Shown here piece after piece: positions 17,136 to 24,451 of a stretch of 64,000 nucleotides of DNA. Position 1 is the first letter of the stretch. Each line of letters opens with the position of its first letter. Source of the DNA: Paenibacillus sinopodophylli. Its GTDB lineage: Bacteria; Bacillota; Bacilli; Paenibacillales; Paenibacillaceae. The translations under genes and the position numbers were made by a program. A model generated the notes under the pieces. It saw nothing but the letters and a program-made list of their open reading frames with translations, did no database searches and was not told where the DNA came from. The DNA lies in contig NZ_VDBO01000001.1 in assembly GCF_005930355.1 (NCBI RefSeq), positions 2,476,007 through 2,540,006 of the forward strand, given 5' to 3'.

Positions 17136-18158
17136 TTAGAAACCTGTAGTGTACTGTTTAGGAACTTGTGTTTCTTTACTTAATTTTGATGCAGCTTCCA
17201 ATGCCCAGTAAGGGTTTCTTAGTAACCCTCTACCTACGGCTATTAGATCACTTTCTTCATTGCCAATAACAGCATTTGCCAAAACAGGATCATCTAGTCT
17301 ACCTACAGCTATCACTGGAACATCGAGGGCTTCTTTGATCCCTTTAGCCAGAGGAACCTGATAGGCAGCATGCGTTCCTGGTCTACCCCATGCAGCGATT
17401 GGTCCTTCTCCGCCGGAAGAAATATCAAACATATCTACTCCAGCTGCCTGATATTCTTTGGCAAATACGGTGCTTTCCTGAAGCCCATATCCACCATCAA
17501 CATATTCTTTAGCCGAAATCCGCATCAACAGCGGCATATCTTCCGGCATTTCATCCTTCGCTGCCTTAATAATTTCTCGGCCAAACAAGGTCAGGTCTTT
17601 GCCATACTCATCATCACGTTGGTTTGTAAGCGGAGAATGGAATTGATGAATCAAATATCCGTGTGCACCATGAATTTCAATCGTATCGAATCCAGCCTTC
17701 ACTGCACGAGCGACCGCACTACGGAACTTCTGAACCAGACCTTTCACCTCATCTGTAGTAAGAGCTCGAGGCGTTTTGGAATTCTCATCAAATGCAATCG
17801 CGGATGGTGCTACAGGCACTTCAGCATCCTCTGCTTTTCGACCAGCATGAGCAATTTGAATTCCCACTTTGGCACCATAGCTATGACAAGCGTCGACGAT
17901 TCGCTTCAATGCTGGAATTTGTTCATCAGACCATAAACCCAAATCGAAATCTGAAATTCGGCCATCCGGTTCTACATCTGTCATTTCAATCACGATAAAA
18001 CCCGTACCTCCGACTGCTCGACTTACGTAATGCATATAATGCCAATCGGTGGCAATCCCATCTTTATTAACAACCGAGTATTGACACATTGGAGACATCA
18101 CAATCCTGTTCTTCAATTCCATACCTTTTAATGTATAGGGACTAAATAAATCTTTCAT
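17136..18158 (-). CDS. namA: NADPH dehydrogenase, Old Yellow Enzyme family (NamA/YqjM-like)
   Basis: FMN-dependent ene-reductase of about 340 residues reducing enones, quinones or nitro compounds with NADPH. The start MKDLFSPYTLKGMELKNRIVMSPMCQYSV carries the Cys near residue 26 typical of YqjM. IQIAHAGRKAE, IHGAHGYLIHQFHSPLTNQRDDEYG and IAVGRGLLRNPYWALEA are family motifs. The Met at 18158 follows GAGAGGAG; the longer frame from 18176 contains that site. An 18-bp palindrome lies 31 bases upstream, matching another beyond the NAD(P)-binding gene. Control by the MarR protein encoded nearby, in response to electrophiles, is a reasonable inference. Confidence 0.92.
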   Translation of the reverse strand: MKDLFSPYTLKGMELKNRIVMSPMCQYSVVNKDGIATDWHYMHYVSRAVGGTGFIVIEMTDVEPDGRISDFDLGLWSDEQIPALKRIVDACHSYGAKVGIQIAHAGRKAEDAEVPVAPSAIAFDENSKTPRALTTDEVKGLVQKFRSAVARAVKAGFDTIEIHGAHGYLIHQFHSPLTNQRDDEYGKDLTLFGREIIKAAKDEMPEDMPLLMRISAKEYVDGGYGLQESTVFAKEYQAAGVDMFDISSGGEGPIAAWGRPGTHAAYQVPLAKGIKEALDVPVIAVGRLDDPVLANAVIGNEESDLIAVGRGLLRNPYWALEAASKLSKETQVPKQYTTGF

Positions 18159-18188
18159 AAGAAAAACTCCTCTCATTTCCTGATTAAT

Positions 18189-18206
18189 AATGCATGCGCA
18201 AGCATT
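18189..18206. promoter_or_regulatory. Imperfect palindrome upstream of the OYE gene, likely MarR operator
   Basis: AATGCATGCGCAAGCATT has AATGC/GCATT arms around a TGCGCA core. Fifteen of 18 bases match the element at 19597-19614. Confidence 0.55.
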
Positions 18207-18236
18207 TAAGTGCTATCAGATCTATTTTGTAATTTT

Positions 18237-18590
18237 TCATTTTATCATTTCAACCACATATAAACAGCTAAAACCTTGTTTGCGCAAAATACGCGCAGCT
18301 TTCTTCGTTTTGAAAAGCCCTTGTGACAATATGAAAACATGTTCCTCGGGATCAAGATGCTTTTTCCATACATATGGAAGGCGGCCCAAAGAAATGTTAA
18401 TCGTCCCACTTCTGGGATTTGAATAAAATTCAGATGCATCCCGTAAATCCACCACTTTGTATACACGAAACTTTACTTGTAATCTCTTAAAATCTTGTTC
18501 ATTAATATATTTGATATTAGACAAGGGCCAAAGCTGACGTATGGACACAAACATAACTAAAAACACAAAAGTACACATTAACCAAAACAT
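18237..18590 (-). CDS. Membrane-anchored rhodanese-like protein lacking the catalytic Cys
   Basis: About 117 residues. An N-terminal membrane helix (MFWLMCTFVFLVMFVSIRQLWP) is followed by a rhodanese-like domain (INEQDFKRLQ, VVDLRDASEFYSNPRSGTINISLGRLP, ARILRKQGFSCLYVV). The active-site position, normally C-x-x-G-x-R after a hydrophobic strand, reads ILSQGLFKTKKA, so the sulfur-carrying Cys is replaced and transferase activity is unlikely. The Met at 18590 is chosen because AAGGAG lies seven bases upstream. It lies between the OYE and NAD(P)-binding genes in an AT-rich stretch; a role in binding or signalling is only a guess. Confidence 0.75.
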   Translation of the reverse strand: MFWLMCTFVFLVMFVSIRQLWPLSNIKYINEQDFKRLQVKFRVYKVVDLRDASEFYSNPRSGTINISLGRLPYVWKKHLDPEEHVFILSQGLFKTKKAARILRKQGFSCLYVVEMIK

Positions 18591-18714
18591 TCTAAAACTC
18601 CTTAACTCCAAAAATACAGTATCCGTATTATTCGGTATTTGGTATCCAACCTTGAGAAGAATATATAACGTAGGATTCAAATAACTCTTTCTATTTCAGC
18701 ATTTTTCCCTACCA

Positions 18715-19359
18715 TCAAATTATTTGCAATGCATCCGCAATTGAAGAGTCACCAGCGATCAAATCAAATGCTTTTCTAAAAGTGTTCTTCTCCTTTAAAA
18801 CAGTTATAATGACTCTGGCTACATCTTCACGTGGAATACTGCCCTTTTTAATATTGTCAGCAGCAAGTATCATGCCCGTACCAGGTTCATTTAAGAGAAT
18901 TCCTGGTCTAATAATCGTATAATCTAAACGGCTACTTTCCAGCACTTTGTCAGCATAATGCTTCGCTGCGTAATACGGAAGAATATGATCGTGCCAATTA
19001 TCTCTGTTATTCGCCTGAATGGCACTGACCATGATAAATCTTTTAATCCCTGCTTTTTCGGCAGCTTCAATCGTTTTTCCTGCTCCGTCTAAATCAATTA
19101 ATAACGTTTTATCATCACCCGTTTTGCCACCAGAGCCTGCCGCAAACACAATGGCATCACAGCCCTTAGCAGCAGCCGCAATGGAATCGACTGTCCCTTC
19201 CAAATCAGCAAGTACTGTCTCGATGCCCTGTTCTTCATATGCATCTGCTTGATCTCTTTTCCGAACCATTGCCCGAACGGTATGCTCATTACTTTCTTTT
19301 AAAAATCGAATAAGCAGCTGTCCAATTTGTCCATTTGATCCCACTACAAAGACTTTCAT
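18715..19359 (-). CDS. NAD(P)-binding protein, atypical SDR (NmrA/YwnB-like)
   Basis: A 214-residue Rossmann-fold protein. FVVGSNGQIGQLLIRFL is the dinucleotide-binding loop (G-x-x-G-x-x-G), AMVRKRDQ follows strand 2, DAIVFAAGSGG and FIMVSAIQANN are typical of atypical SDRs. IIRPGILLNEPGTG and REDVARVIITVL complete the pattern. The usual Y-x-x-x-K pair is replaced by a Tyr-Ala-Ala-Lys (PYYAAKHYADKVL), which could serve as the catalytic pair. Substrate unknown; neighbours suggest redox or quinone stress. The ATG follows AAAGGAATGATAAA. Confidence 0.85.
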   Translation of the reverse strand: MKVFVVGSNGQIGQLLIRFLKESNEHTVRAMVRKRDQADAYEEQGIETVLADLEGTVDSIAAAAKGCDAIVFAAGSGGKTGDDKTLLIDLDGAGKTIEAAEKAGIKRFIMVSAIQANNRDNWHDHILPYYAAKHYADKVLESSRLDYTIIRPGILLNEPGTGMILAADNIKKGSIPREDVARVIITVLKEKNTFRKAFDLIAGDSSIADALQII

Positions 19360-19596
19360 TTTATCATTCCTTTCGGATTGAGTTGTTGCGTTTTAAAAAG
19401 TCCCTAATCGCAAACAAGACTTAATTACGTCAATTACTTTATAATATGCTGTAAATCCACCTTTTTTAATCCATTCAATGAAGCACTCTGCGATCCTTCA
19501 ATTCTCGCATTGAGAATAATGACTTTGTTTGGTATAGAATAACTTTCCCCTCTCTTCAACGGCACAAAAACTAAATAATGCATGTAAATAAATATA
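19360..19596 (-). other. AT-rich upstream region of the NAD(P)-binding gene
   Basis: About 440 bases separate the SDR start from the marR stop at 19800, and no gene is seen. TAATGCATG occurs at 19577-19585, echoing the same nine bases at 18188-18196, and a full palindrome lies at 19597. The rest shows nothing recognisable. Confidence 0.5.
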
Positions 19597-19614
19597 AAAG
19601 CATGCGCATGCATA
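19597..19614. promoter_or_regulatory. Palindrome upstream of the NAD(P)-binding gene, likely MarR operator
   Basis: AAAGCATGCGCATGCATA contains a perfect 12-bp palindrome GCATGCGCATGC. It differs from the element before the OYE gene at only 3 of 18 positions. Confidence 0.55.
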
Positions 19615-19799
19615 TAATTTAACGAATTGAACCGCTGTTGTCAAGTTGGATTTTCCACTCTCTTTGTATAGCCCACTCATGAACTTTTAGTTCATTATAT
19701 GTCTACTGGCTATCATTCAATATATTAACAACAAAAAGGCTCACTACTATCAGTGAACACTTTTAACTTACAATTAAAAAACAATTATGAAATCAAACA

Positions 19800-20219
19800 T
19801 TACATTTTATTAAATATCGTTTGCAGCTTCGTCATCTCACCCTGCTCAAATTCCTTTTGCAGCAATTCATTAAAAGCCTTTAACGCACGCTGGAATTTAT
19901 TTTCTCCCAATTCCGTAATTCTTGTATAAATTCCTCTTTTATCATCTTCGCATACATGTCTCTCCAAAGCACCACAGTCTTTTTCTTCCATTCTCACAAT
20001 CAGTCGAGATGTGGCACTTTGACTTAAACCAACCATTTCTTGGATCTGCTGTAATCTTAGCTCTTTATCGTCCGTATTCGAAATAAAATATAAAACGTAA
20101 AACTCTTTCAACGACAAATCATACTGCTCTTCAAGCATTTTCTCCAATTTATCATGAATTAAATGAAAACTATTTGACAAGGAGAACCATATATTCAAGG
20201 CGTCATTATTATTGTTCAA
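19800..20219 (-). CDS. MarR family transcriptional regulator
   Basis: A 139-residue winged-helix regulator. Helices at 25-60 (LEEQYDLSLKEFYVLYFISN), the recognition region LRLQQIQEMVGLSQSATSRLIVRMEEK and the wing VCEDDKRGIYTRITELG are clear. The start is TTG at 20219, seven bases after GGTGGG. No conserved redox Cys near the N-terminus is seen; one Cys occurs in KDCGALERHVCEDD, so thiol sensing is possible but not shown. It is the natural candidate for the two 18-bp palindromes before the OYE and SDR genes. Confidence 0.9.
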   Translation of the reverse strand: MNNNNDALNIWFSLSNSFHLIHDKLEKMLEEQYDLSLKEFYVLYFISNTDDKELRLQQIQEMVGLSQSATSRLIVRMEEKDCGALERHVCEDDKRGIYTRITELGENKFQRALKAFNELLQKEFEQGEMTKLQTIFNKM

Positions 20220-20439
20220 TGTTGACCCACCTTATCTAAGTATAGTATTAACGCATAGTTTATGTTATTGTACCAAGCTTCAACAAAACGGTCAAAACGG
20301 ATACCATTCTTAGGTTATTAGTTATGGAAGATTGGTTACCCTATTTTCTTCATTTCACAAATGGATTTCTCCTATGTTTCACATGAACCTGTTAGTACCC
20401 CAGCAGACTTTAATGGAAGGTCTTGTTTCAACAGATAAA

Positions 20440-20456
20440 TGCCGGAAAACCCGGCA
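20440..20456 (-). terminator. Possible terminator after the GT39-type gene
   Basis: TGCCGGGTTTTCCGGCA hairpin, followed on the minus strand by a weak T-rich stretch (TTTATC). Confidence 0.45.
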
Positions 20457-20479
20457 CTGCGTCCCCATCATAGCTAAGC

Positions 20480-22444
20480 TTAATGAGCCGTCCAATCAAC
20501 CTCATCAATGTTCACCCAACCGTAGCCGCCCTGAACATATACCGTAACCAAATCCTGTTCTGCAATCGAAACGGCGGACAAGTGAATTTCCGCATATGGT
20601 TCTGAGACACCAATTGCCTGTTCCTGTACCTTTACTCCATTAACCAACACGCCTATTACTCCGCCTTCCGCATTCGTGCTTGCCATAGCCGAAAGCGAGT
20701 ATTCACCTGCTGCTCGGTTAACAAAGGTCTGTGAAACACGCTGATCTATGCCTGGATCCAAGTACATCAACTTCGTACCGCTGACTGGCCGGTTCTCGGC
20801 AACTCCTGCGCCTACTGTAAACCTCCAATATTGCTGTCCTTCCTCAAATCCGCCATTCTGGAATGATTCGTGAACGGTCGTTTCCTCCTGCTTGCCTTCT
20901 CCGCTCACAACCGTGTAATTTTTGAACTTCTTGATGTGATAGCCGGATTGTTCGTCTGGGAGCGGAGCGGTGTTCGAAACAATATAGGCGGCTTCCGCAT
21001 CCGATTGAAACGTAGGCTGTCCGAAACGATAACGACCAAAGGAGCGGACAAACTGAAAAGCTCCACCTGGATTTATATACTCCACCGTATCCATAAACTG
21101 CTGCGGCGAGATTTGCTCATAGAACAGTACGTAGATATACGGCATCATCACATCATCCGTCACATAAACGGTTCCTGCGGTTGCATCCGATGCATACTGA
21201 ATCGCCTCCCCAAAGGACTCGTAGAACATTGGGCTGATCTGTTTCGCATAGGTAGAGAAGTATTGCCCGCAAAACAATCCGAAATAGACCGTGAAGGCGA
21301 TATTCGCAACAGCCAGTGCATATTTGATGTGCTTATGCAGCCAAGCTAAGCCTGCCGCTGCCAAAAATACCGTCGGATAAAAAATAATATTGATCCGGTT
21401 AATGTTAACATCCGTAATCAGCGTCATAAGAAGCGCCGTACCGAACCATAATCCGATAATCACTGTCTCCAAGCTGAAGCTCTTAAGGAGTTTATAGGAG
21501 CCGTAAAGAATACCAATCCCGATAAACGGCAAAGCCAGCGGATACATATAACCGAACTTCGGCATCGCATTCCATAGTAAGCCGTCCGCTTGGGACAAGT
21601 ACATATTCAGAAACGACTTGAAATGGCTGGCGAGCATAGCAAAGGGCTGATCATTGAAAGCCGTCGAAATCGTCTCAACTCGTGGCTCCGTAAGTCTCGG
21701 AATGGAGATGCCAAGCTTTATGGCAGACAGATCGAAGCGGTTAATAAATAGAAACAAACCTATCGGTACTGCCAGCAGCAGAAGGAGAACGCTATTCCAC
21801 GCCAGCCAGCTTCGTTTGATCGTTTGTTTCACAGCTAGCAGTACCAATACGGACAGACCAAAAACCGGTACAAAAAAATAAGCTGTGCCATAAGCATACA
21901 GCGAAGCGGCTAGCGCAACTGTGAAGCCCAGCAGCCATCTCGGCTGCTGGAACGACTTGAACAGAAAATAGACAGCCAGCAGCACAAGCGTAGGGAAGAT
22001 GTTCGACTCCAGCGCCCATCTGGATATCATCATTTGCCAAGGACAAATGACGATAAGGAAAGTAGCTGCAAGCACGACCTGTCTGCTGCTGAATATACGC
22101 TTCGCTATAAGGTAGAACAGTACCATGCCGAGCAGTCCGAATAACAAACTCACCATTCGAACGCTCAGCGGGTTAAGTCCAAACAAATAAATAAACGGAA
22201 TCGACAAGTACGCATACAGAGCATTTTGCCCGCTTCCCCAAGCAACCAAGTGGATGGGCAGCGTCACGCCGTTACGATCCATCCCGTAGTGGAGAATCGA
22301 ATAGGCCTCATAGCCAATCGATGCCTCATCCTGATTGAGTCCACCGGGTATAGCACCTGCATAAACAGCTCTGACGACAGTCCCAATGGCAAATAACAGA
22401 ATCAGAAGCTTATTGGATTTAATCCATTCTATAAGACGAACCAT
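20480..22444 (-). CDS. Polytopic membrane glycosyltransferase, GT39/ArnT-like
   Basis: A 654-residue protein with about ten membrane segments in residues 1-400. The early loop GGLNQDEASIGYEAY carries the D-E pair used by GT-C enzymes (PMT, ArnT) to bind a polyprenyl-phosphate sugar. RVVSL-like stretches, LNPLSVRMVSLLFGLLG and ISRWALESNIFP fit the family. The last 150 residues form a separate extracellular domain (FQNGGFEEGQQYWRFTVGAGVAENRP) resembling a carbohydrate-binding-type jelly roll. The enzyme would move a lipid-linked sugar to a protein or glycan outside. Its start touches the stop of the MFS gene, suggesting one transcript with it. Confidence 0.85.
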   Translation of the reverse strand: MVRLIEWIKSNKLLILLFAIGTVVRAVYAGAIPGGLNQDEASIGYEAYSILHYGMDRNGVTLPIHLVAWGSGQNALYAYLSIPFIYLFGLNPLSVRMVSLLFGLLGMVLFYLIAKRIFSSRQVVLAATFLIVICPWQMMISRWALESNIFPTLVLLAVYFLFKSFQQPRWLLGFTVALAASLYAYGTAYFFVPVFGLSVLVLLAVKQTIKRSWLAWNSVLLLLLAVPIGLFLFINRFDLSAIKLGISIPRLTEPRVETISTAFNDQPFAMLASHFKSFLNMYLSQADGLLWNAMPKFGYMYPLALPFIGIGILYGSYKLLKSFSLETVIIGLWFGTALLMTLITDVNINRINIIFYPTVFLAAAGLAWLHKHIKYALAVANIAFTVYFGLFCGQYFSTYAKQISPMFYESFGEAIQYASDATAGTVYVTDDVMMPYIYVLFYEQISPQQFMDTVEYINPGGAFQFVRSFGRYRFGQPTFQSDAEAAYIVSNTAPLPDEQSGYHIKKFKNYTVVSGEGKQEETTVHESFQNGGFEEGQQYWRFTVGAGVAENRPVSGTKLMYLDPGIDQRVSQTFVNRAAGEYSLSAMASTNAEGGVIGVLVNGVKVQEQAIGVSEPYAEIHLSAVSIAEQDLVTVYVQGGYGWVNIDEVDWTAH

Positions 22445-23736
22445 TATTCTCGATCACCGTTTCTCAATATAATGTCAGCTTGCTTAATCGGATATAAGAA
22501 AAAGAATACAAGGGCAATAAACAGAGCGATAAATGGAATGACGCTCAGCATGGATCGTATTCCCCAGACGGCTGCGTCTATTTGCACAGCATCCTTCACA
22601 TAGCCTGTACTCTCCAGAATAACGCCCAACACTACGGCCTGAAGCGAAACGCCCCATTTGACGATAAAACCGTTCATCCCGAAATACATGCCTTCTCTTC
22701 GAACGCCAGTCCGCCGCTCATCCTCATCAATGATTTCGGATAAGAGGACGTCAAGCAGCACAAGCAGCCCCGCTAGTCCGATACCGATTGCCGCTGCTGC
22801 TGCTGCTGCTGCCGCTACACTTTGTACGAATAGAAACGGAATCATAGCGAGTGCATAAACGCTAACCGCCGTAATGACCGTTTGGCGCGCACCCCACTTC
22901 TGTACCAATCTGCCCCATAAGTAAACACAAGGAATCGCAGCAATAAAGATTGCGCCTAGCAATATCGTATTGCTCTCATCTTGAGCGCCAAGCACGTATT
23001 TCGTAAAGAAGGGAATTGCAGCCGGCAGCATGGCGAAGGTGAATTGGACGAAAAAGCTGCCGATTACGAATAATACAAATGCCTTATTAGAAAACGTTAA
23101 TTTCAAAGATTGTAGAAATCTGATTTCTTCTCGCTTAACGACCAGCTTCTCTTTGCTCGCTAATACCATAATAATGAAAAAAATAAGGGCAATGCCTGCG
23201 AATATGGCGCCCATTGGCCCCCAGCCCAGATTGCCGTACACGAGCGGAGGCAGTGCCACGCCGATAATCATTCCAACGATCCCGAACATTTGGCGCCAAG
23301 AGGAAACGGAAGCTCGCTCCTTCATCGTCGTGAACATTTCTGGAAACAATGAGGAATAATTGAGTACAACCATGACGAACAAAATATCATAAAGCAGAAT
23401 GATCGTGAGGAAATACCAAAATAGTGCCATGCCTGTTCCAACGGGAAACCATATAGCTGTAAACAGAGCAGCGAGCGGTACCATGCCGAACAGCATGTAA
23501 GGAATACGTCTTCCGAAACGGCTGCTCGTCCGATCAGAAAGATGACCAAACAACGGATTCAATACTGCATTCACGATGCCGTGAATGACCATAGCCGCGC
23601 TTATGAGTGTTGGCTTCACACCAAGCACATCGACATAATAGAAGACGATGTAGGAGGCGAAAGCCTGTGCGATTAGGTTTACCGATAAATTGCCCGAGCT
23701 GTAACCCAATTTCGATTTGAAACTTGTACTTGCCAT
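22444..23736 (-). CDS. MFS transporter of the GPH (glycoside-cation symporter) type
   Basis: A 430-residue, about 12-helix carrier. The N-terminus KLGYSSGNLSVNLIAQAFASYIVFYYVDVLGV and FGHLSDRTSSRFGRRIPYMLFGMVPLA match the GPH family (MelB/YicJ-like), which moves sugars or glycosides with a cation. An alanine run (VAAAAAAAAAIGIG) in one helix is encoded by a GCT/GCC triplet tract near 22790-22813. It is upstream of and overlaps by one base the GT39-type gene, so the two likely share a transcript and a sugar-related job. The ATG follows a weak GGGGGCG. Confidence 0.88.
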   Translation of the reverse strand: MASTSFKSKLGYSSGNLSVNLIAQAFASYIVFYYVDVLGVKPTLISAAMVIHGIVNAVLNPLFGHLSDRTSSRFGRRIPYMLFGMVPLAALFTAIWFPVGTGMALFWYFLTIILLYDILFVMVVLNYSSLFPEMFTTMKERASVSSWRQMFGIVGMIIGVALPPLVYGNLGWGPMGAIFAGIALIFFIIMVLASKEKLVVKREEIRFLQSLKLTFSNKAFVLFVIGSFFVQFTFAMLPAAIPFFTKYVLGAQDESNTILLGAIFIAAIPCVYLWGRLVQKWGARQTVITAVSVYALAMIPFLFVQSVAAAAAAAAAIGIGLAGLLVLLDVLLSEIIDEDERRTGVRREGMYFGMNGFIVKWGVSLQAVVLGVILESTGYVKDAVQIDAAVWGIRSMLSVIPFIALFIALVFFFLYPIKQADIILRNGDRE

Positions 23737-23841
23737 TCACAACACGCCCCCGGATACGATGAAAGTCTATTATTTAATAACACCAATAACTCTCTCATCT
23801 TACCGTATAAACCCTTTTTATTCCATTAATAACTTTCAACC

Positions 23842-24381
23842 CTATTTCAGCGGTTTTATCATCCGGATATAGCGGCAGCCGCTTACTTCTATAAAACCAT
23901 CTTCTATGAAATCCAGCTTTTTGTATAGAGCCTGAGCTCGATCATTGTTCGGCTCAACAATGAGTGAGAGCCTCTCCCAGCCTTGCTCCAATCCTTTCTC
24001 CTCGTAAGCAGCAATCAACGCTTTCGCTATCCCCTGTCCTTGATAACGCTCATCAACTGCGATTGAATCCAAATAATAATCTCCTGCTCTCGCTTCAACG
24101 ACAATGGTCTCACCTGCGCGCGGCGTAAAGGGCAGATCCAGCGCCATAGCCCCATCACCCGCATAGCTGAGCAGCATGCCTGCAACTCCATCATGCCGCC
24201 TGTCTACGATCACATGCTTATAGCTAATCCGATTGTCTTCACGCACATAAAAGCCTGACAGGATGCGTGCAGCCTCTGTCCAATCATCCGTGCCTGCCAG
24301 CGTATAGGCGATATGGCCGATTGCAGCGAGCAGTAAAGGCATAACCTCTTCTACGTCTTCCTTATGGGCAGATTCTATCAT
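23842..24381 (-). CDS. GNAT family N-acetyltransferase
   Basis: A 179-residue acetyltransferase. The core is LDSIAVDERYQGQGIAKALIAAYEEKG, with the Q-G-x-G-I-A acetyl-CoA loop, then LSLIVEPNNDRAQALYKKLDFIEDG. The substrate is unknown. It diverges from the helicase gene with 70 bases between, giving both room for promoters. Its closest-looking relatives are Paenibacillus GNATs with an N-terminal half starting MIESAHKEDVEEVMPLLLAAI. Confidence 0.9.
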   Translation of the reverse strand: MIESAHKEDVEEVMPLLLAAIGHIAYTLAGTDDWTEAARILSGFYVREDNRISYKHVIVDRRHDGVAGMLLSYAGDGAMALDLPFTPRAGETIVVEARAGDYYLDSIAVDERYQGQGIAKALIAAYEEKGLEQGWERLSLIVEPNNDRAQALYKKLDFIEDGFIEVSGCRYIRMIKPLK

Positions 24382-24451
24382 GTGACATCCCTCATTCTGA
24401 TTTAGGTTCTGTTATAATAAAATGAATATAATTACTGAAGGTGATGAAGCA

